DNA of 44,236 nt from Bacillus rubiinfantis (GTDB lineage: Bacteria; Bacillota; Bacilli; Bacillales; Cytobacillaceae). The stretch lies in assembly GCA_000752035.1 (NCBI GenBank), contig CCFE01000008.1, positions 1 to 44,236 of the forward strand, written 5' to 3'. A program made the translations under genes and the position numbers. The notes below the pieces were generated by a model. That model did not search any database. It worked only from the letters and a program-made list of their open reading frames with translations, and had not been told where the DNA came from. Positions within the stretch are counted from its first letter, which is position 1. The number at the start of each line of letters is the position of its first letter. This document shows positions 32,852 to 41,080 of the stretch, piece after piece.

Positions 32852-35557
32852 TTACGCTTGTAATTTTTCACGTAATACCATTTGCAGGATTCCGCCATGA
32901 CGGTAGTAGTCGATTTCTACTTCTGAGTCAAAGCGAACGACAACTTCAAATTCTTTCTTGCTGCCATCTTCAGCTATAGCAGTTACCTTCACAAGATCAC
33001 GTGGTTTTACATTTTCGTCTACTTGGACTTCAAATGTTTCTTTACCAGTTAAGCCAAGTGTTTCCGCGTTATCGCCATCTTTAAATTGTAGTGGAAGCAC
33101 ACCCATTAACACTAGGTTCGAACGGTGAATCCGCTCAAAGCTTTCAGCAAGCACTGTTTTAATACCTAAAAGGTTGGTACCTTTTGCAGCCCAGTCACGG
33201 GAAGAACCCATACCATAGTCCTTACCAGCAACAACCATTAAGCCAGTGCCGCCTTCTTTATACTTCATGCATGCATCATAAATCGACATTACCTCGCCTG
33301 TAGGCCAGTAAGTAGTGAAGCCGCCTTCTGTTCCTGGTGCAATCTGGTTGCGGATACGGATGTTCGCAAATGTACCGCGCATCATTACTTCGTGGTTACC
33401 ACGACGGGAACCGTAAGAGTTAAAGTCGCGAGGCTGAACACCACGCTCTAATAAATATTTACCTGCAGGTGTATTTTTACCTATCGCTCCTGCTGGTGAA
33501 ATATGGTCAGTTGTTACTGAATCACCAAACTTACCAACAACACGCAGCCCTGTTAATGGTGCAACAGTTCCTGGTTCTTTTGATAAGCCTTCAAAGAATG
33601 GTGGGTTCGCAATATAAGTTGAATTCTCATCCCAAGTGTATAATGGCTCATTACTTGTTTTTATTTCGTTCCAACGCTCGTTGTCTCCGAAGACATTCTC
33701 ATACTCTTTACGGAATAGCTCAGGAGTAACCGTATTCTTCACAACATCATTAACCTCAGCTGTCGATGGCCAAATATCCTTAAAGAAGACATCGTTGCCA
33801 GCTTTATCTTTGCCAATTGGTTCAGTTGCAAAATCAACGTTTACCGTACCAGCTAGAGCATATGTTACTACGAGTGGTGGTGATGCAAGATAGTTAGCTT
33901 TCACCAGCGGATGAATCCGGCCTTCAAAATTACGGTTACCTGAAAGTACAGATGTAACTAGAAGATCGTTTTCGGCAATCGTTTTTTCAATCTCTTCTTT
34001 TAATGGACCAGAGTTACCGATACATGTTGTACAGCCGTACCCAACTAGGTTGAAGCCGATTTGCTCAAGGTATGGTAGCAATCCGGAATCACGAAGATAT
34101 CCTGTTACAACCTTTGAGCCTGGTGCTAAAGAAGTTTTTACAAATTTCGGCACTTCCATCCCTAGTTCAACTGCTTTTTTCGCAACTAAACCAGCAGCCA
34201 CAAGAACATATGGGTTAGACGTATTGGTACAGCTTGTAATAGAAGCGATAGCAACTGCACCTGTTTTAATTTCAACTTCATCACCGTTATTAAATTTAAC
34301 GGTTGCTGATCTTTCAAGTTCATCAGCCTGTAAACCGAAGCCTTGATTTCCGACTGGAGCTGAAACTGCTTTAATGAATTCTTCTTTCATTTTTGAAAGT
34401 GGAATTAAATCTTGCGGACGCTTCGGACCAGAAAGGTTCGCTTCAATTTCAGCAAGATTAATTTCAATAACATCCGTATAAACTGGTTCAAATGTTGGAT
34501 CAAAGAATAAGCCGTTTGCTTTGCAGTATTCTTCAACAACCTTCACTTGTTGTTCATCGCGGCCAGTTAAACGCATGTAGTTAAGCGACTCATCATCTAC
34601 TGCGAAAAAGCCGCAGGTTGCACCGTATTCAGGCGCCATATTAGCAATTGTTGCCCGGTCTGCCAGTGGAAGTGAAGAAACCCCAGGGCCAAAATATTCA
34701 ACAAACTTACCAACTACCCCATGCTTACGAAGAACTTGGGTTACTTTTAAGGCAAGGTCTGTTGCGGTTGCCCCGTTCGGCAGTTCGCCAATAAATTTAA
34801 CACCGACAACTTCTGGTACTGGGAAGTAAGATGGCTGGCCAAGCATTCCCGCTTCAGCCTCAATACCGCCAACACCCCATCCTAAAACGCCAAGACCATT
34901 AATCATAGTTGTATGTGAATCTGTACCTACTAAAGTATCAGGATATGTTTCTAGTTCACCGTCAACGTCAGCAACATGCACAACGTCTGCGAGATATTCT
35001 AAGTTTACTTGGTGGACGATACCAGTGGCCGGCGGCACAGCACGATAGTTGTTAAATGCCTTTTGAGCCCAGCTTAAGAACTGATAACGTTCTGCATTCC
35101 GTTCAAATTCATAATCCATATTGATTTTCAGAGCATCATCTGAACCATAGGCATCTACTTGAACAGAGTGGTCAATAACCAAATCTACTGTTTTTTCGGG
35201 ATTGATTTTATCCGGATTGCCGCCAAGGTCTGCCATTGCTTTTCGTAATGAAGCAAGATCCACAACTGCCGGCACTCCTGTGAAGTCTTGAAGAATTACC
35301 CGAGATGGCTTAAATGGAACATCTACTTCTTTAAGCTCATCCGTACCCCACTTTGCTAGATTTTCCACATGTTCTTTCGTAATGACACGACCATCATACT
35401 GGCGAAGCACTGATTCTAGTAAAACCTTGACAGAATACGGTAATTTGGAGACTTTTCCTACTCCTGCTTCTTCTAATGCCTGTAAACGGTAAAAGTGATA
35501 GCGTTTGCCGTTCACTTCTAAAGCAGACCGCGCATTAAATACATCATTTTTCACCAT
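32852..35557 (-). CDS. citB: Aconitate hydratase
   Basis: 901 residues, the length of AcnA/IRP-type aconitases. It interconverts citrate and isocitrate in the TCA cycle and, in B. subtilis, also binds RNA when iron is scarce. Cluster ligands are Cys in SITSCTNTSNP and two in GYGCTTCIGNSG. Also visible: VGTDSHTTMINGLGVLGWGVGG, GSSRDWAAKG and the substrate Arg segments. AAGGGGG lies ahead of the ATG. A CcpC-type site is upstream. Confidence 0.96.
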   Translation of the reverse strand: MVKNDVFNARSALEVNGKRYHFYRLQALEEAGVGKVSKLPYSVKVLLESVLRQYDGRVITKEHVENLAKWGTDELKEVDVPFKPSRVILQDFTGVPAVVDLASLRKAMADLGGNPDKINPEKTVDLVIDHSVQVDAYGSDDALKINMDYEFERNAERYQFLSWAQKAFNNYRAVPPATGIVHQVNLEYLADVVHVADVDGELETYPDTLVGTDSHTTMINGLGVLGWGVGGIEAEAGMLGQPSYFPVPEVVGVKFIGELPNGATATDLALKVTQVLRKHGVVGKFVEYFGPGVSSLPLADRATIANMAPEYGATCGFFAVDDESLNYMRLTGRDEQQVKVVEEYCKANGLFFDPTFEPVYTDVIEINLAEIEANLSGPKRPQDLIPLSKMKEEFIKAVSAPVGNQGFGLQADELERSATVKFNNGDEVEIKTGAVAIASITSCTNTSNPYVLVAAGLVAKKAVELGMEVPKFVKTSLAPGSKVVTGYLRDSGLLPYLEQIGFNLVGYGCTTCIGNSGPLKEEIEKTIAENDLLVTSVLSGNRNFEGRIHPLVKANYLASPPLVVTYALAGTVNVDFATEPIGKDKAGNDVFFKDIWPSTAEVNDVVKNTVTPELFRKEYENVFGDNERWNEIKTSNEPLYTWDENSTYIANPPFFEGLSKEPGTVAPLTGLRVVGKFGDSVTTDHISPAGAIGKNTPAGKYLLERGVQPRDFNSYGSRRGNHEVMMRGTFANIRIRNQIAPGTEGGFTTYWPTGEVMSIYDACMKYKEGGTGLMVVAGKDYGMGSSRDWAAKGTNLLGIKTVLAESFERIHRSNLVLMGVLPLQFKDGDNAETLGLTGKETFEVQVDENVKPRDLVKVTAIAEDGSKKEFEVVVRFDSEVEIDYYRHGGILQMVLREKLQA

Positions 35558-35860
35558 TTTTAAACCCCCTTACTCGATATAAAAATCAAAAACTAAAAAA
35601 TTTGATTTTTCCATCCAGTTTCAATTTTTATAATAATACAAGCGATTACATAAGTAAATAACAAGAAAGTTATAGAGATTGATAAGTTTAACTTATCAAG
35701 AGTTATGTAATATGTTCAGAATTTTGAAAAAATCCTGTCTTTTCTTATGTAAAACCACTAGTAAAAACTGAATGGCAACCTCTATTATTATGGCAAAAAA
35801 ACATTTATTTGTCATTTATTTTGATTCATCGGAAATAGTAACAGATAGGAGGTGATTTGG
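35558..35860. other. Divergent citB / sspO intergenic region
   Basis: About 300 AT-rich bases with citB control elements at 35681-35697 and a possible citB promoter around 35610-35655. A GGAGGTGAT ribosome site for sspO ends it. No other gene seen. Confidence 0.5.
35681..35697. promoter_or_regulatory. CcpC-type operator of citB
   Basis: GATAAG-TTTAA-CTTATC is a perfect palindrome and contains ATAA-N7-TTAT, the described CcpC dyad that represses citB and is relieved by citrate. It lies about 125 bases before the citB start. A further ATAAGTAAATAA half-site is nearby (35650-35661). Confidence 0.6.
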
Positions 35861-36010
35861 ATGGCTAAGCAAAAAGCAAACCATGTAATTCCCGGTATGA
35901 ATGCTGCAAAAGCACAAGGAAATGGCGCCGGCTTTCATGAAGAAATGGCAAATGAACCATTAACGGAGATGGAGAAACGAAATAATAAAAAACGCAAGAA
36001 AAATCAATAA
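35861..36010 (+). CDS. sspO: Small acid-soluble spore protein O
   Basis: 49 residues: MAKQKANHVIPGMNAAKAQG, then GAGFHEEMANEPLTEMEKRN and NKKRKKNQ. This matches SspO (CotK) of B. subtilis, a forespore-specific protein whose gene is also divergent from citB there. Strong AGGAGGTGAT ribosome site. Confidence 0.92.
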   Translation: MAKQKANHVIPGMNAAKAQGNGAGFHEEMANEPLTEMEKRNNKKRKKNQ

Positions 36011-36017
36011 TAGTTGC

Positions 36018-36066
36018 AAAAACAGCGAAGGTAAACCTCATTAGACGTTTACGCTTCGCTGTTTTA
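36018..36066. terminator. Bidirectional terminator after sspO
   Basis: AACAGCGAAGGTAAAC (36021-36036) and GTTTACGCTTCGCTGTT (36047-36063) pair with one bulge and have T/A runs on both sides. Confidence 0.8.
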
Positions 36067-36069
36067 ATT

Positions 36070-36342
36070 CTAATCGTATTGGTTAACTTCGGTCACCATT
36101 TGTTTTAAATCCTGCTGAAAACGCTCTAATTGGGCGCGCTGCTTTTCTGAAGCTACCTCTAAGGCATTTTCAATTTGTTGGTAGGCCTCATTCACTTCAT
36201 TTTTTAAATGCTTTAATTGATGACCATAATTCGCGCTATCAGTTACAATTGTCTCATATAAGCCTTGGGCATCCTCAAAGCCTTGTTGGGCCGCTTGGAA
36301 TGCTTCCTGTTTATTCTTATTATATGGATTTACCTGTGTCAC
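36070..36342 (-). CDS. Hypothetical coiled-coil protein between ssp genes
   Basis: 90 residues, MTQVNPYNKNKQEAFQAAQQ followed by a long helical, Gln/Glu-rich region ending VTEVNQYD. No family is recognised. It is strongly predicted to be one long coiled coil with no membrane segment. AGGAGG precedes the ATG. It is encoded opposite to the flanking sspO and sspP, so a sporulation role is only a guess from position. Confidence 0.65.
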   Translation of the reverse strand: MTQVNPYNKNKQEAFQAAQQGFEDAQGLYETIVTDSANYGHQLKHLKNEVNEAYQQIENALEVASEKQRAQLERFQQDLKQMVTEVNQYD

Positions 36343-36451
36343 ATTCTTTCCTCCTCAGTTAAGTTTACCTTTTAAATTGCACAAACATCTGAAAAATATT
36401 CAGCATAAAAAGGTTGCTTGACAGCATCCTAATACGTGAGGAGGGATAAAA

Positions 36452-36592
36452 ATGACCAATAAAAATGATGGGAAAGATATGCGCCGCAATGCCCCAAAAC
36501 AGTCTGGACAACCGGAGCCATTAAGCGGTTCAAAGAAAGTCAAAAACGCTAACCACACGCGGGCAAAGCATAATAGCAGTCACGATATGTAG
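36452..36592 (+). CDS. sspP: Small acid-soluble spore protein P
   Basis: 46 residues: MTNKNDGKDMRRNAPKQSGQ, then PEPLSGSKKVKNANHTRAKH and NSSHDM. The second half is nearly the same as B. subtilis SspP (CotL). In B. subtilis sspO-sspP are adjacent; here a reversed gene separates them. GAGGAGGGA ribosome site. Confidence 0.92.
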   Translation: MTNKNDGKDMRRNAPKQSGQPEPLSGSKKVKNANHTRAKHNSSHDM

Positions 36593-36600
36593 TTTTTTAT

Positions 36601-36637
36601 GCTGGAACTCGGCGGATGCTGCCGATTCCAGCTATTT
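36601..36637. terminator. Terminator between sspP and selA
   Basis: GCTGGAA-C-TCGGC and GCCGA-TTCCAGC pair (36601-36632) with a TATTTT tail on the plus strand; shared by two convergent genes. Confidence 0.65.
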
Positions 36638-38046
36638 TAGAAAATAGTCTCCAATGCATTTAACAGTAATTTTTCTTCTTCAATCGATACCGTTCGTAAA
36701 TCAAGTAAGTATTCATCTTTTTGGATTCTTCCGACGACAGCAGGCTGGGCTTCGGTTCGTAATTTTCTAGCTAATTGCTCGGCGGTGAATTCATCATGTT
36801 TTAAAGCAATCACCATTGTTGGCAATTCCACCTCTGGCATTGTTCCGCCCCCAACTTGACTAATACTTGGGATAACTCTCACATGATATTGATTGCTTTT
36901 CTCGTTTAAGGCTACTGCGAACGATTGAGAGCGCTCCTTCAATTCATTACCATTTACCAATAAATCGCGGATAGTAGGGATATTTTTAAATGCCTCTCCT
37001 CCAAGGGCGTAATCAAGCAATGTTCCCTCCAGTGCTGCCAGAGTCATCTTATCGACGCGGACTACTCTCGCTAGTTGATGTTTTTTTAACATATCAATCA
37101 GTGTTTTTTTTCCGGCTATGATTCCCGCCTGTGGTCCGCCCAGCAATTTATCACCGCTAAAAGAAACAAGGTCAACACCCATGCTTAACACTTCTTTCAC
37201 GATGGGTTCTTCCCCTATTCCGATGTTTCGAAAATCAAATAAGGCCCCGCTGCCTAGATCCTCATAAAAAATGACGTCATCAAGCGTTTGCGTTAACTGG
37301 ACAAGTTCTTCTGTCGGAACATACTCAGTAAAGCCAATTACTTTAAAATTGCTTGTATGAACCTTCATAATCATCGCCGTATCGGGACTTACAGCCTGTT
37401 CGTAATCAAATCGATGGGTTTTATTAGTCGTTCCAACTTCAACCAACTTTGCCCCGCTCTCTTTCATAATAGAAGAAATCCGGAAGGAGCCGCCGATTTC
37501 GACTAATTGACCCCTTGATACGATCACTTCCTTATTTTCTGCCAGTGCTCGTAAAATTAGGTAAACAGCGGCCGCGTTATTATTGACAACCATTGCCGCT
37601 TCCGCCCCAGTAATTTCTCTTACTAAAGCCTCAACATGACTATGACGAGAGCCCCGCTCGCCGCTCTCCAATCTATATTCAAGATTTGAATAATGTTGGG
37701 CTGTTTCGACAACATGGCGTATGGCTGATTCGCTTAATCTTGCTCTTCCCAAGTTCGTATGGAGGATGGTTCCCGTTGCATTAATGACTCTTTTGAGTGT
37801 ATAAGAGAATTGCTCAGTCACTGATTGTTTTAATTGTTGAAACAATTCAACGATAAAAGCATCCGTTCCGGGGAAGGAACCGTTCCATTTATTGTCGAGG
37901 ATTGCTTGTCTAATTTGTGCTAAAACCTTCTTTAAATATTCTGTTAACTGAACTGCATCAATTCCCGTTTCATCTTGCAGCGCAGAAAATTGTCGATGAT
38001 GCTGCAGTTCATGAATAGGGGGCAACTCACGTAAATATTTCTTCAA
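36637..38046 (-). CDS. selA: L-seryl-tRNA(Sec) selenium transferase
   Basis: 469 residues. A PLP enzyme that turns Ser-tRNA(Sec) into Sec-tRNA(Sec) using selenophosphate. N-terminal domain: ELPPIHELQHHRQ. Catalytic domain: NATGTILHTNLGRARLS (about 88-104), TNKTHRFDYEQAV, EDLGSGALFDF, and the PLP-binding Lys in SFSGDKLLGGPQAG. The start is a TTG behind AAAAGGAG. selB, often adjacent in other bacteria, is absent here; selD is 1 kb downstream on the other strand. Confidence 0.95.
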   Translation of the reverse strand: MKKYLRELPPIHELQHHRQFSALQDETGIDAVQLTEYLKKVLAQIRQAILDNKWNGSFPGTDAFIVELFQQLKQSVTEQFSYTLKRVINATGTILHTNLGRARLSESAIRHVVETAQHYSNLEYRLESGERGSRHSHVEALVREITGAEAAMVVNNNAAAVYLILRALAENKEVIVSRGQLVEIGGSFRISSIMKESGAKLVEVGTTNKTHRFDYEQAVSPDTAMIMKVHTSNFKVIGFTEYVPTEELVQLTQTLDDVIFYEDLGSGALFDFRNIGIGEEPIVKEVLSMGVDLVSFSGDKLLGGPQAGIIAGKKTLIDMLKKHQLARVVRVDKMTLAALEGTLLDYALGGEAFKNIPTIRDLLVNGNELKERSQSFAVALNEKSNQYHVRVIPSISQVGGGTMPEVELPTMVIALKHDEFTAEQLARKLRTEAQPAVVGRIQKDEYLLDLRTVSIEEEKLLLNALETIF

Positions 38047-38148
38047 GAATAAAACTCCTTTTCAACCTAATCTTTGGTCCATTATACCATCTTTCACCTT
38101 TTCCTTCTGTTTGAATACTATAAGTAAACAAACAAGGGGGAGCTGGAT

Positions 38149-38532
38149 TTGGAAAAGAAGATAAATAACCAGAATAAGATAGACCAGATGGAACAATGGT
38201 TAAAGGATTATTTTCTCAACCCGCAAACTCAACAAGAGGACTATGCCTTGTTTAAACTTGATATTTATGAAGCGGATGAGCATTGGATTGTTGAGGTAAT
38301 TTTAAATGACTATTGCTGTGCCGATATTAGAGTAAGGCTTGAACGCTCTCTTTTAATCATTACCGCAGAGAAACAAGGATATCCACCTTTCAGAAAAGAA
38401 CGAAGCATTCACTTCCCGTTTTCGATTATTCATCACGATGTCACAGCCGCATTTCAACATGGCATCTTAGAAATCATCATACCCAAAAGAGAAAATGGAG
38501 TAGGAAAAGATCGCTATATACCCCTGCCCTAG
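38149..38532 (+). CDS. Hsp20/alpha-crystallin-like protein
   Basis: 127 residues. The core FKLDIYEADEHWIVEVILND (about 40-59), ADIRVRLERSLLIITAEK and a final FQHGILEIIIPKRE pattern match the alpha-crystallin domain (the closing GxLxIxxPK motif is seen). The domain is short and the N-terminal arm is small, as in spore-associated Hsp20-like proteins of Bacilli. TTG start, with AAGGGGGAG six bases ahead. Divergent from selA. Confidence 0.75.
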   Translation: MEKKINNQNKIDQMEQWLKDYFLNPQTQQEDYALFKLDIYEADEHWIVEVILNDYCCADIRVRLERSLLIITAEKQGYPPFRKERSIHFPFSIIHHDVTAAFQHGILEIIIPKRENGVGKDRYIPLP

Positions 38533-38577
38533 TATTTTTTTAACTTATTGTTTACATAATGTAATTATTGCAAACAC

Positions 38578-38612
38578 AAAAGTCCTCCCCTTTAATTTGG
38601 GAGGACTTGTCC
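38578..38612. terminator. Bidirectional terminator, Hsp20-like gene and selW-like gene
   Basis: AAGTCCTCCC (38580-38589) and GGGAGGACTT (38599-38608) pair perfectly between the convergent genes. Confidence 0.8.
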
Positions 38613-38852
38613 TTATTTCGCGGTTTCCATTAGCTTAATAATCTCGTCTGTATCAGGAAAAAGACCTGTTTCATCTTTGGAATAAATCTTCTCTCCATTG
38701 ACAATTACTTCAAACACACCGCCTGAACTCGGAATTAATTCGACTCTTTCAATTTCACGTCTAAAATGTGTAATCAGCTCTTCCGCGAAACTCGCGGCTT
38801 TTGGTGAATAATTTCACATCATACAAAATTCAACGGTTACTTGATACTTCAT
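38613..38852 (-). CDS. SelW-like (Rdx family) selenoprotein, in-frame UGA as Sec13
   Basis: A 79-residue frame from ATG 38852 (AGGAGG ahead) to TAA at 38613 with one internal TGA (38814-38816). It reads MKYQVTVEFCMMUNYSPKAA, FAEELITHFRREIERVELIP, SSGGVFEVIVNGEKIYSKDE and TGLFPDTDEIIKLMETAK. This is the whole SelW/SelT/SelH thioredoxin-like fold with a CxxU redox motif at 10-13, GGVFEVxVNG and GLFPDxxEI. In Cys-containing relatives the motif is CxxC. A GUG/AUG-only caller would leave only a fragment. Divergent from selD. Confidence 0.88.
38783..38813 (-). promoter_or_regulatory. Candidate SECIS element of the SelW-like gene
   Basis: On the minus strand CCGCGA-GTT-TCGCGG (plus 38783-38797) is a perfect 6-bp stem with a 3-base loop, 16 bases after the UGA. 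The apical loop begins about 23 bases after UGA, inside the window for bacterial SECIS elements. Confidence 0.6.
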
Positions 38853-38998
38853 AAGGATTACCTCCTAAAAAAATAATTAATACGTGGTATGAAGTATAGA
38901 TATTTTAACGTTATTCCACAGAAAAATGCAAATTCTATGCTCCCCCGTGCGGATTTTGCGTAAAAGCGGTATACTACATACTATTGGAGGTGTAGATG

Positions 38999-40051
38999 AT
39001 GAGTGAACAAGAAAAAATCCGCCTGACTTCTTTGTCAACAAAAGCAGGCTGAGGATGCAAAATTGGTCCTGAAGACCTGACGCAAGTTTTGCGTTTATTA
39101 CCGAAACAAGACCCAGTTCCTGAATTATTGGTTGGGAACGAAACGAGCGATGATGCTGGGGTCTACCAATTAACAGATACAATTGCGTTAATTCAAACCG
39201 TCGACTTTTTTACCCCGATTGTCGATGATCCTTATATGTTCGGGCAAATTGCTGCCGCCAATTCATTAAGCGATGTGTACGCGATGGGTGGTGAGCCCAA
39301 AACCGTACTCAATATTGTCGGCTACCCAATTAAAAAACTTGGTGCTGACATGTTGGCTGATATCCTCCGCGGTGCCGCTGATAAGGTAAAAGAAGCAGGA
39401 GCAGTGACTGTAGGCGGCCACTCAATTGATGATCAGGAGCCAAAATTTGGGTTATCTGTTACTGGATTCGTTCATCCTGAAAAGGTTTGGAAAAATATTG
39501 GTGCAATGCCTGGTGATGCGCTGGTGCTGACAAAATCGATTGGCGTCGGCATCTTAACAACGGCAATCAAACGATGTGCCGCTTCTCCTGAACAGGAGCA
39601 GCTTGTCACTGATACCATGGCGATGCTTAATAAAACTGCTGCGGAAACGTTAATGGCTTTCCAACCGCATGCTGTTACTGATATAACAGGGTTTGGCCTG
39701 CTTGGTCATAGCAATGAAATGGCCCATGGCAGCGGAGTGAGCTTTGAAATCACATTTGCTACTGTTCCGATGTTGCCAGGAGCTCTTGAATTGGCGAAAA
39801 ACGGTGTTGTTCCAGGAGGTTCTAAAAACAATCATAAGTGGCTTGAAAATGACGTGGACTATCATGATCTCAAGCTTGAAGAACAGCTCGTCCTCTGTGA
39901 TGCGGTCACATCTGGGGGTCTGCTCATCGCAATACCAGAAGATCAAGCAGAACAATATGTGAAGGAAATGCATGAGAAGGGGATTCGTGATACGGCCATC
40001 ATCGGGAAAGTCACAGAAAAACAGGAAAAAGCAATTATCGTAAAAAAATAA
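38999..40051 (+). CDS. selD: Selenophosphate synthase, itself a selenoprotein (Sec18)
   Basis: 350 residues counting Sec. Makes selenophosphate from selenide and ATP. The frame begins at ATG 38999 (GGAGG eight bases ahead; ATG 38996 also possible), reads MSEQEKIRLTSLSTKAG-U-GCKIGPEDL, and has TGA at 39050-39052. In E. coli the catalytic pair is Cys17/Lys20; here Sec18 and Lys21 hold these places. The rest includes ETSDDAGVYQL, IAAANSLSDVYAMGGEP and TGFGLLGHSNEM. Calling the gene from the next ATG (39089) would remove the active site. Confidence 0.95.
39053..39092 (+). promoter_or_regulatory. Candidate SECIS element of selD
   Basis: After the UGA, GGTC-CTGAA-GACC (39065-39077) forms an apical hairpin, loop 17-21 bases after UGA, inside an outer GCAAAA (39057-39062) / TTTTGC (39087-39092) stem. 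Fits the position and size of a bacterial SECIS. Confidence 0.55.
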
Positions 40052-40082
40052 CAGCGAAGCCTATGTAGCTTCGCTGTTTTTC
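40048..40082. terminator. Terminator between selD and tdh
   Basis: AACAGCGAAGC (40050-40060) and GCTTCGCTGTT (40068-40078) pair perfectly, with T and A tracts on either side. Confidence 0.85.
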
Positions 40083-40089
40083 CACTTTA

Positions 40090-41052
40090 TTATCCAGAAA
40101 TTTTGAGCTGGTATTTCTCGGTTAATTTTGTCAGCATATCCTGCGTCATTTTGTCTAAATCATATTCGTATTTAAAGCCCCATTCTTGAATTGCTGCTGT
40201 AGAGTCAAGTGAATTCGGCCAGCTTTCGGCAATCTTCTGTCTGATTGGGTCAACCTGATAAGACAGTTTAAATCCTGGAATATACTTAGTAATACTTGCT
40301 GCAATTGCTTCAGGATCGACGCTCATCGCACTAACATTAAAGGAATTGCGATGAATCAGTTTGACAGAATCAGCCTCCATTAGGTCAATGATTGCATGAA
40401 GCGCATCAGGCATATACATCATATCCATGTAGGTACCTTTATCTATATATGATGTGTAGCGGCGATTTTTTACTGCCTCGTAGTAGATCTCCACGGCATA
40501 GTCAGTTGTTCCCCCGCCTGGCAGTGCCACATAAGAAATCAAACCAGGGAAGCGCAGTCCGCGGGTATCGACGCCAAATTTTTGATAATAATAATCGGCT
40601 AACAATTCCCCAGCTACTTTATTGACCCCATACATCGTTGTTGGGCGCATAATCGTATCCTGAGGTGTTCCATCTTTTGGTGTTGTTGGCCCGAAAGCAC
40701 CAATCGAGCTTGGTGTAAAAAATTGCGCGTTCACTTCTCTAGCAGTTTCTAAAGCATTCAATAAACCGCCCATATTCAAATTCCAGGCGAATACTGGTTT
40801 CTCCTCAGCAGTTGCCGATAACAGTGCGGCAAGATGCATCACTGTGTCAACTTGGTATTTTTTTGCAACTTCCACCATTCTTTTTCCGTCGGTCACATCG
40901 AGCACTTCAAACGGTCCGCTTATTGCCGCTTCACTCTGATTCTTTTTAATATCTGTAGCAATAACATTGTCCGTCCCATATATTTCGCGAAGTCTCATCG
41001 TCAATTCGGAGCCAATTTGTCCTAGGGCACCCGTGATTAGTATTCTCTTCAT
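40090..41052 (-). CDS. tdh: L-threonine 3-dehydrogenase (short-chain/epimerase type)
   Basis: 320 residues of the extended SDR family. Oxidises L-threonine to 2-amino-3-ketobutyrate with NAD. The NAD loop ITGALGQIGSEL is at the N-terminus, DVTDGKRM and HLAALLSATAEEKP follow, and the catalytic YGVNKVAGE (Tyr-x3-Lys) is near residue 143. This is the SDR type, not the zinc-dependent type. It lies 28 bases after kbl, so the two act in one operon converting threonine to glycine. Confidence 0.88.
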   Translation of the reverse strand: MKRILITGALGQIGSELTMRLREIYGTDNVIATDIKKNQSEAAISGPFEVLDVTDGKRMVEVAKKYQVDTVMHLAALLSATAEEKPVFAWNLNMGGLLNALETAREVNAQFFTPSSIGAFGPTTPKDGTPQDTIMRPTTMYGVNKVAGELLADYYYQKFGVDTRGLRFPGLISYVALPGGGTTDYAVEIYYEAVKNRRYTSYIDKGTYMDMMYMPDALHAIIDLMEADSVKLIHRNSFNVSAMSVDPEAIAASITKYIPGFKLSYQVDPIRQKIAESWPNSLDSTAAIQEWGFKYEYDLDKMTQDMLTKLTEKYQLKISG

Positions 41053-41080
41053 GCTGCTCCCCGTCCTTATTTATAGTCTA

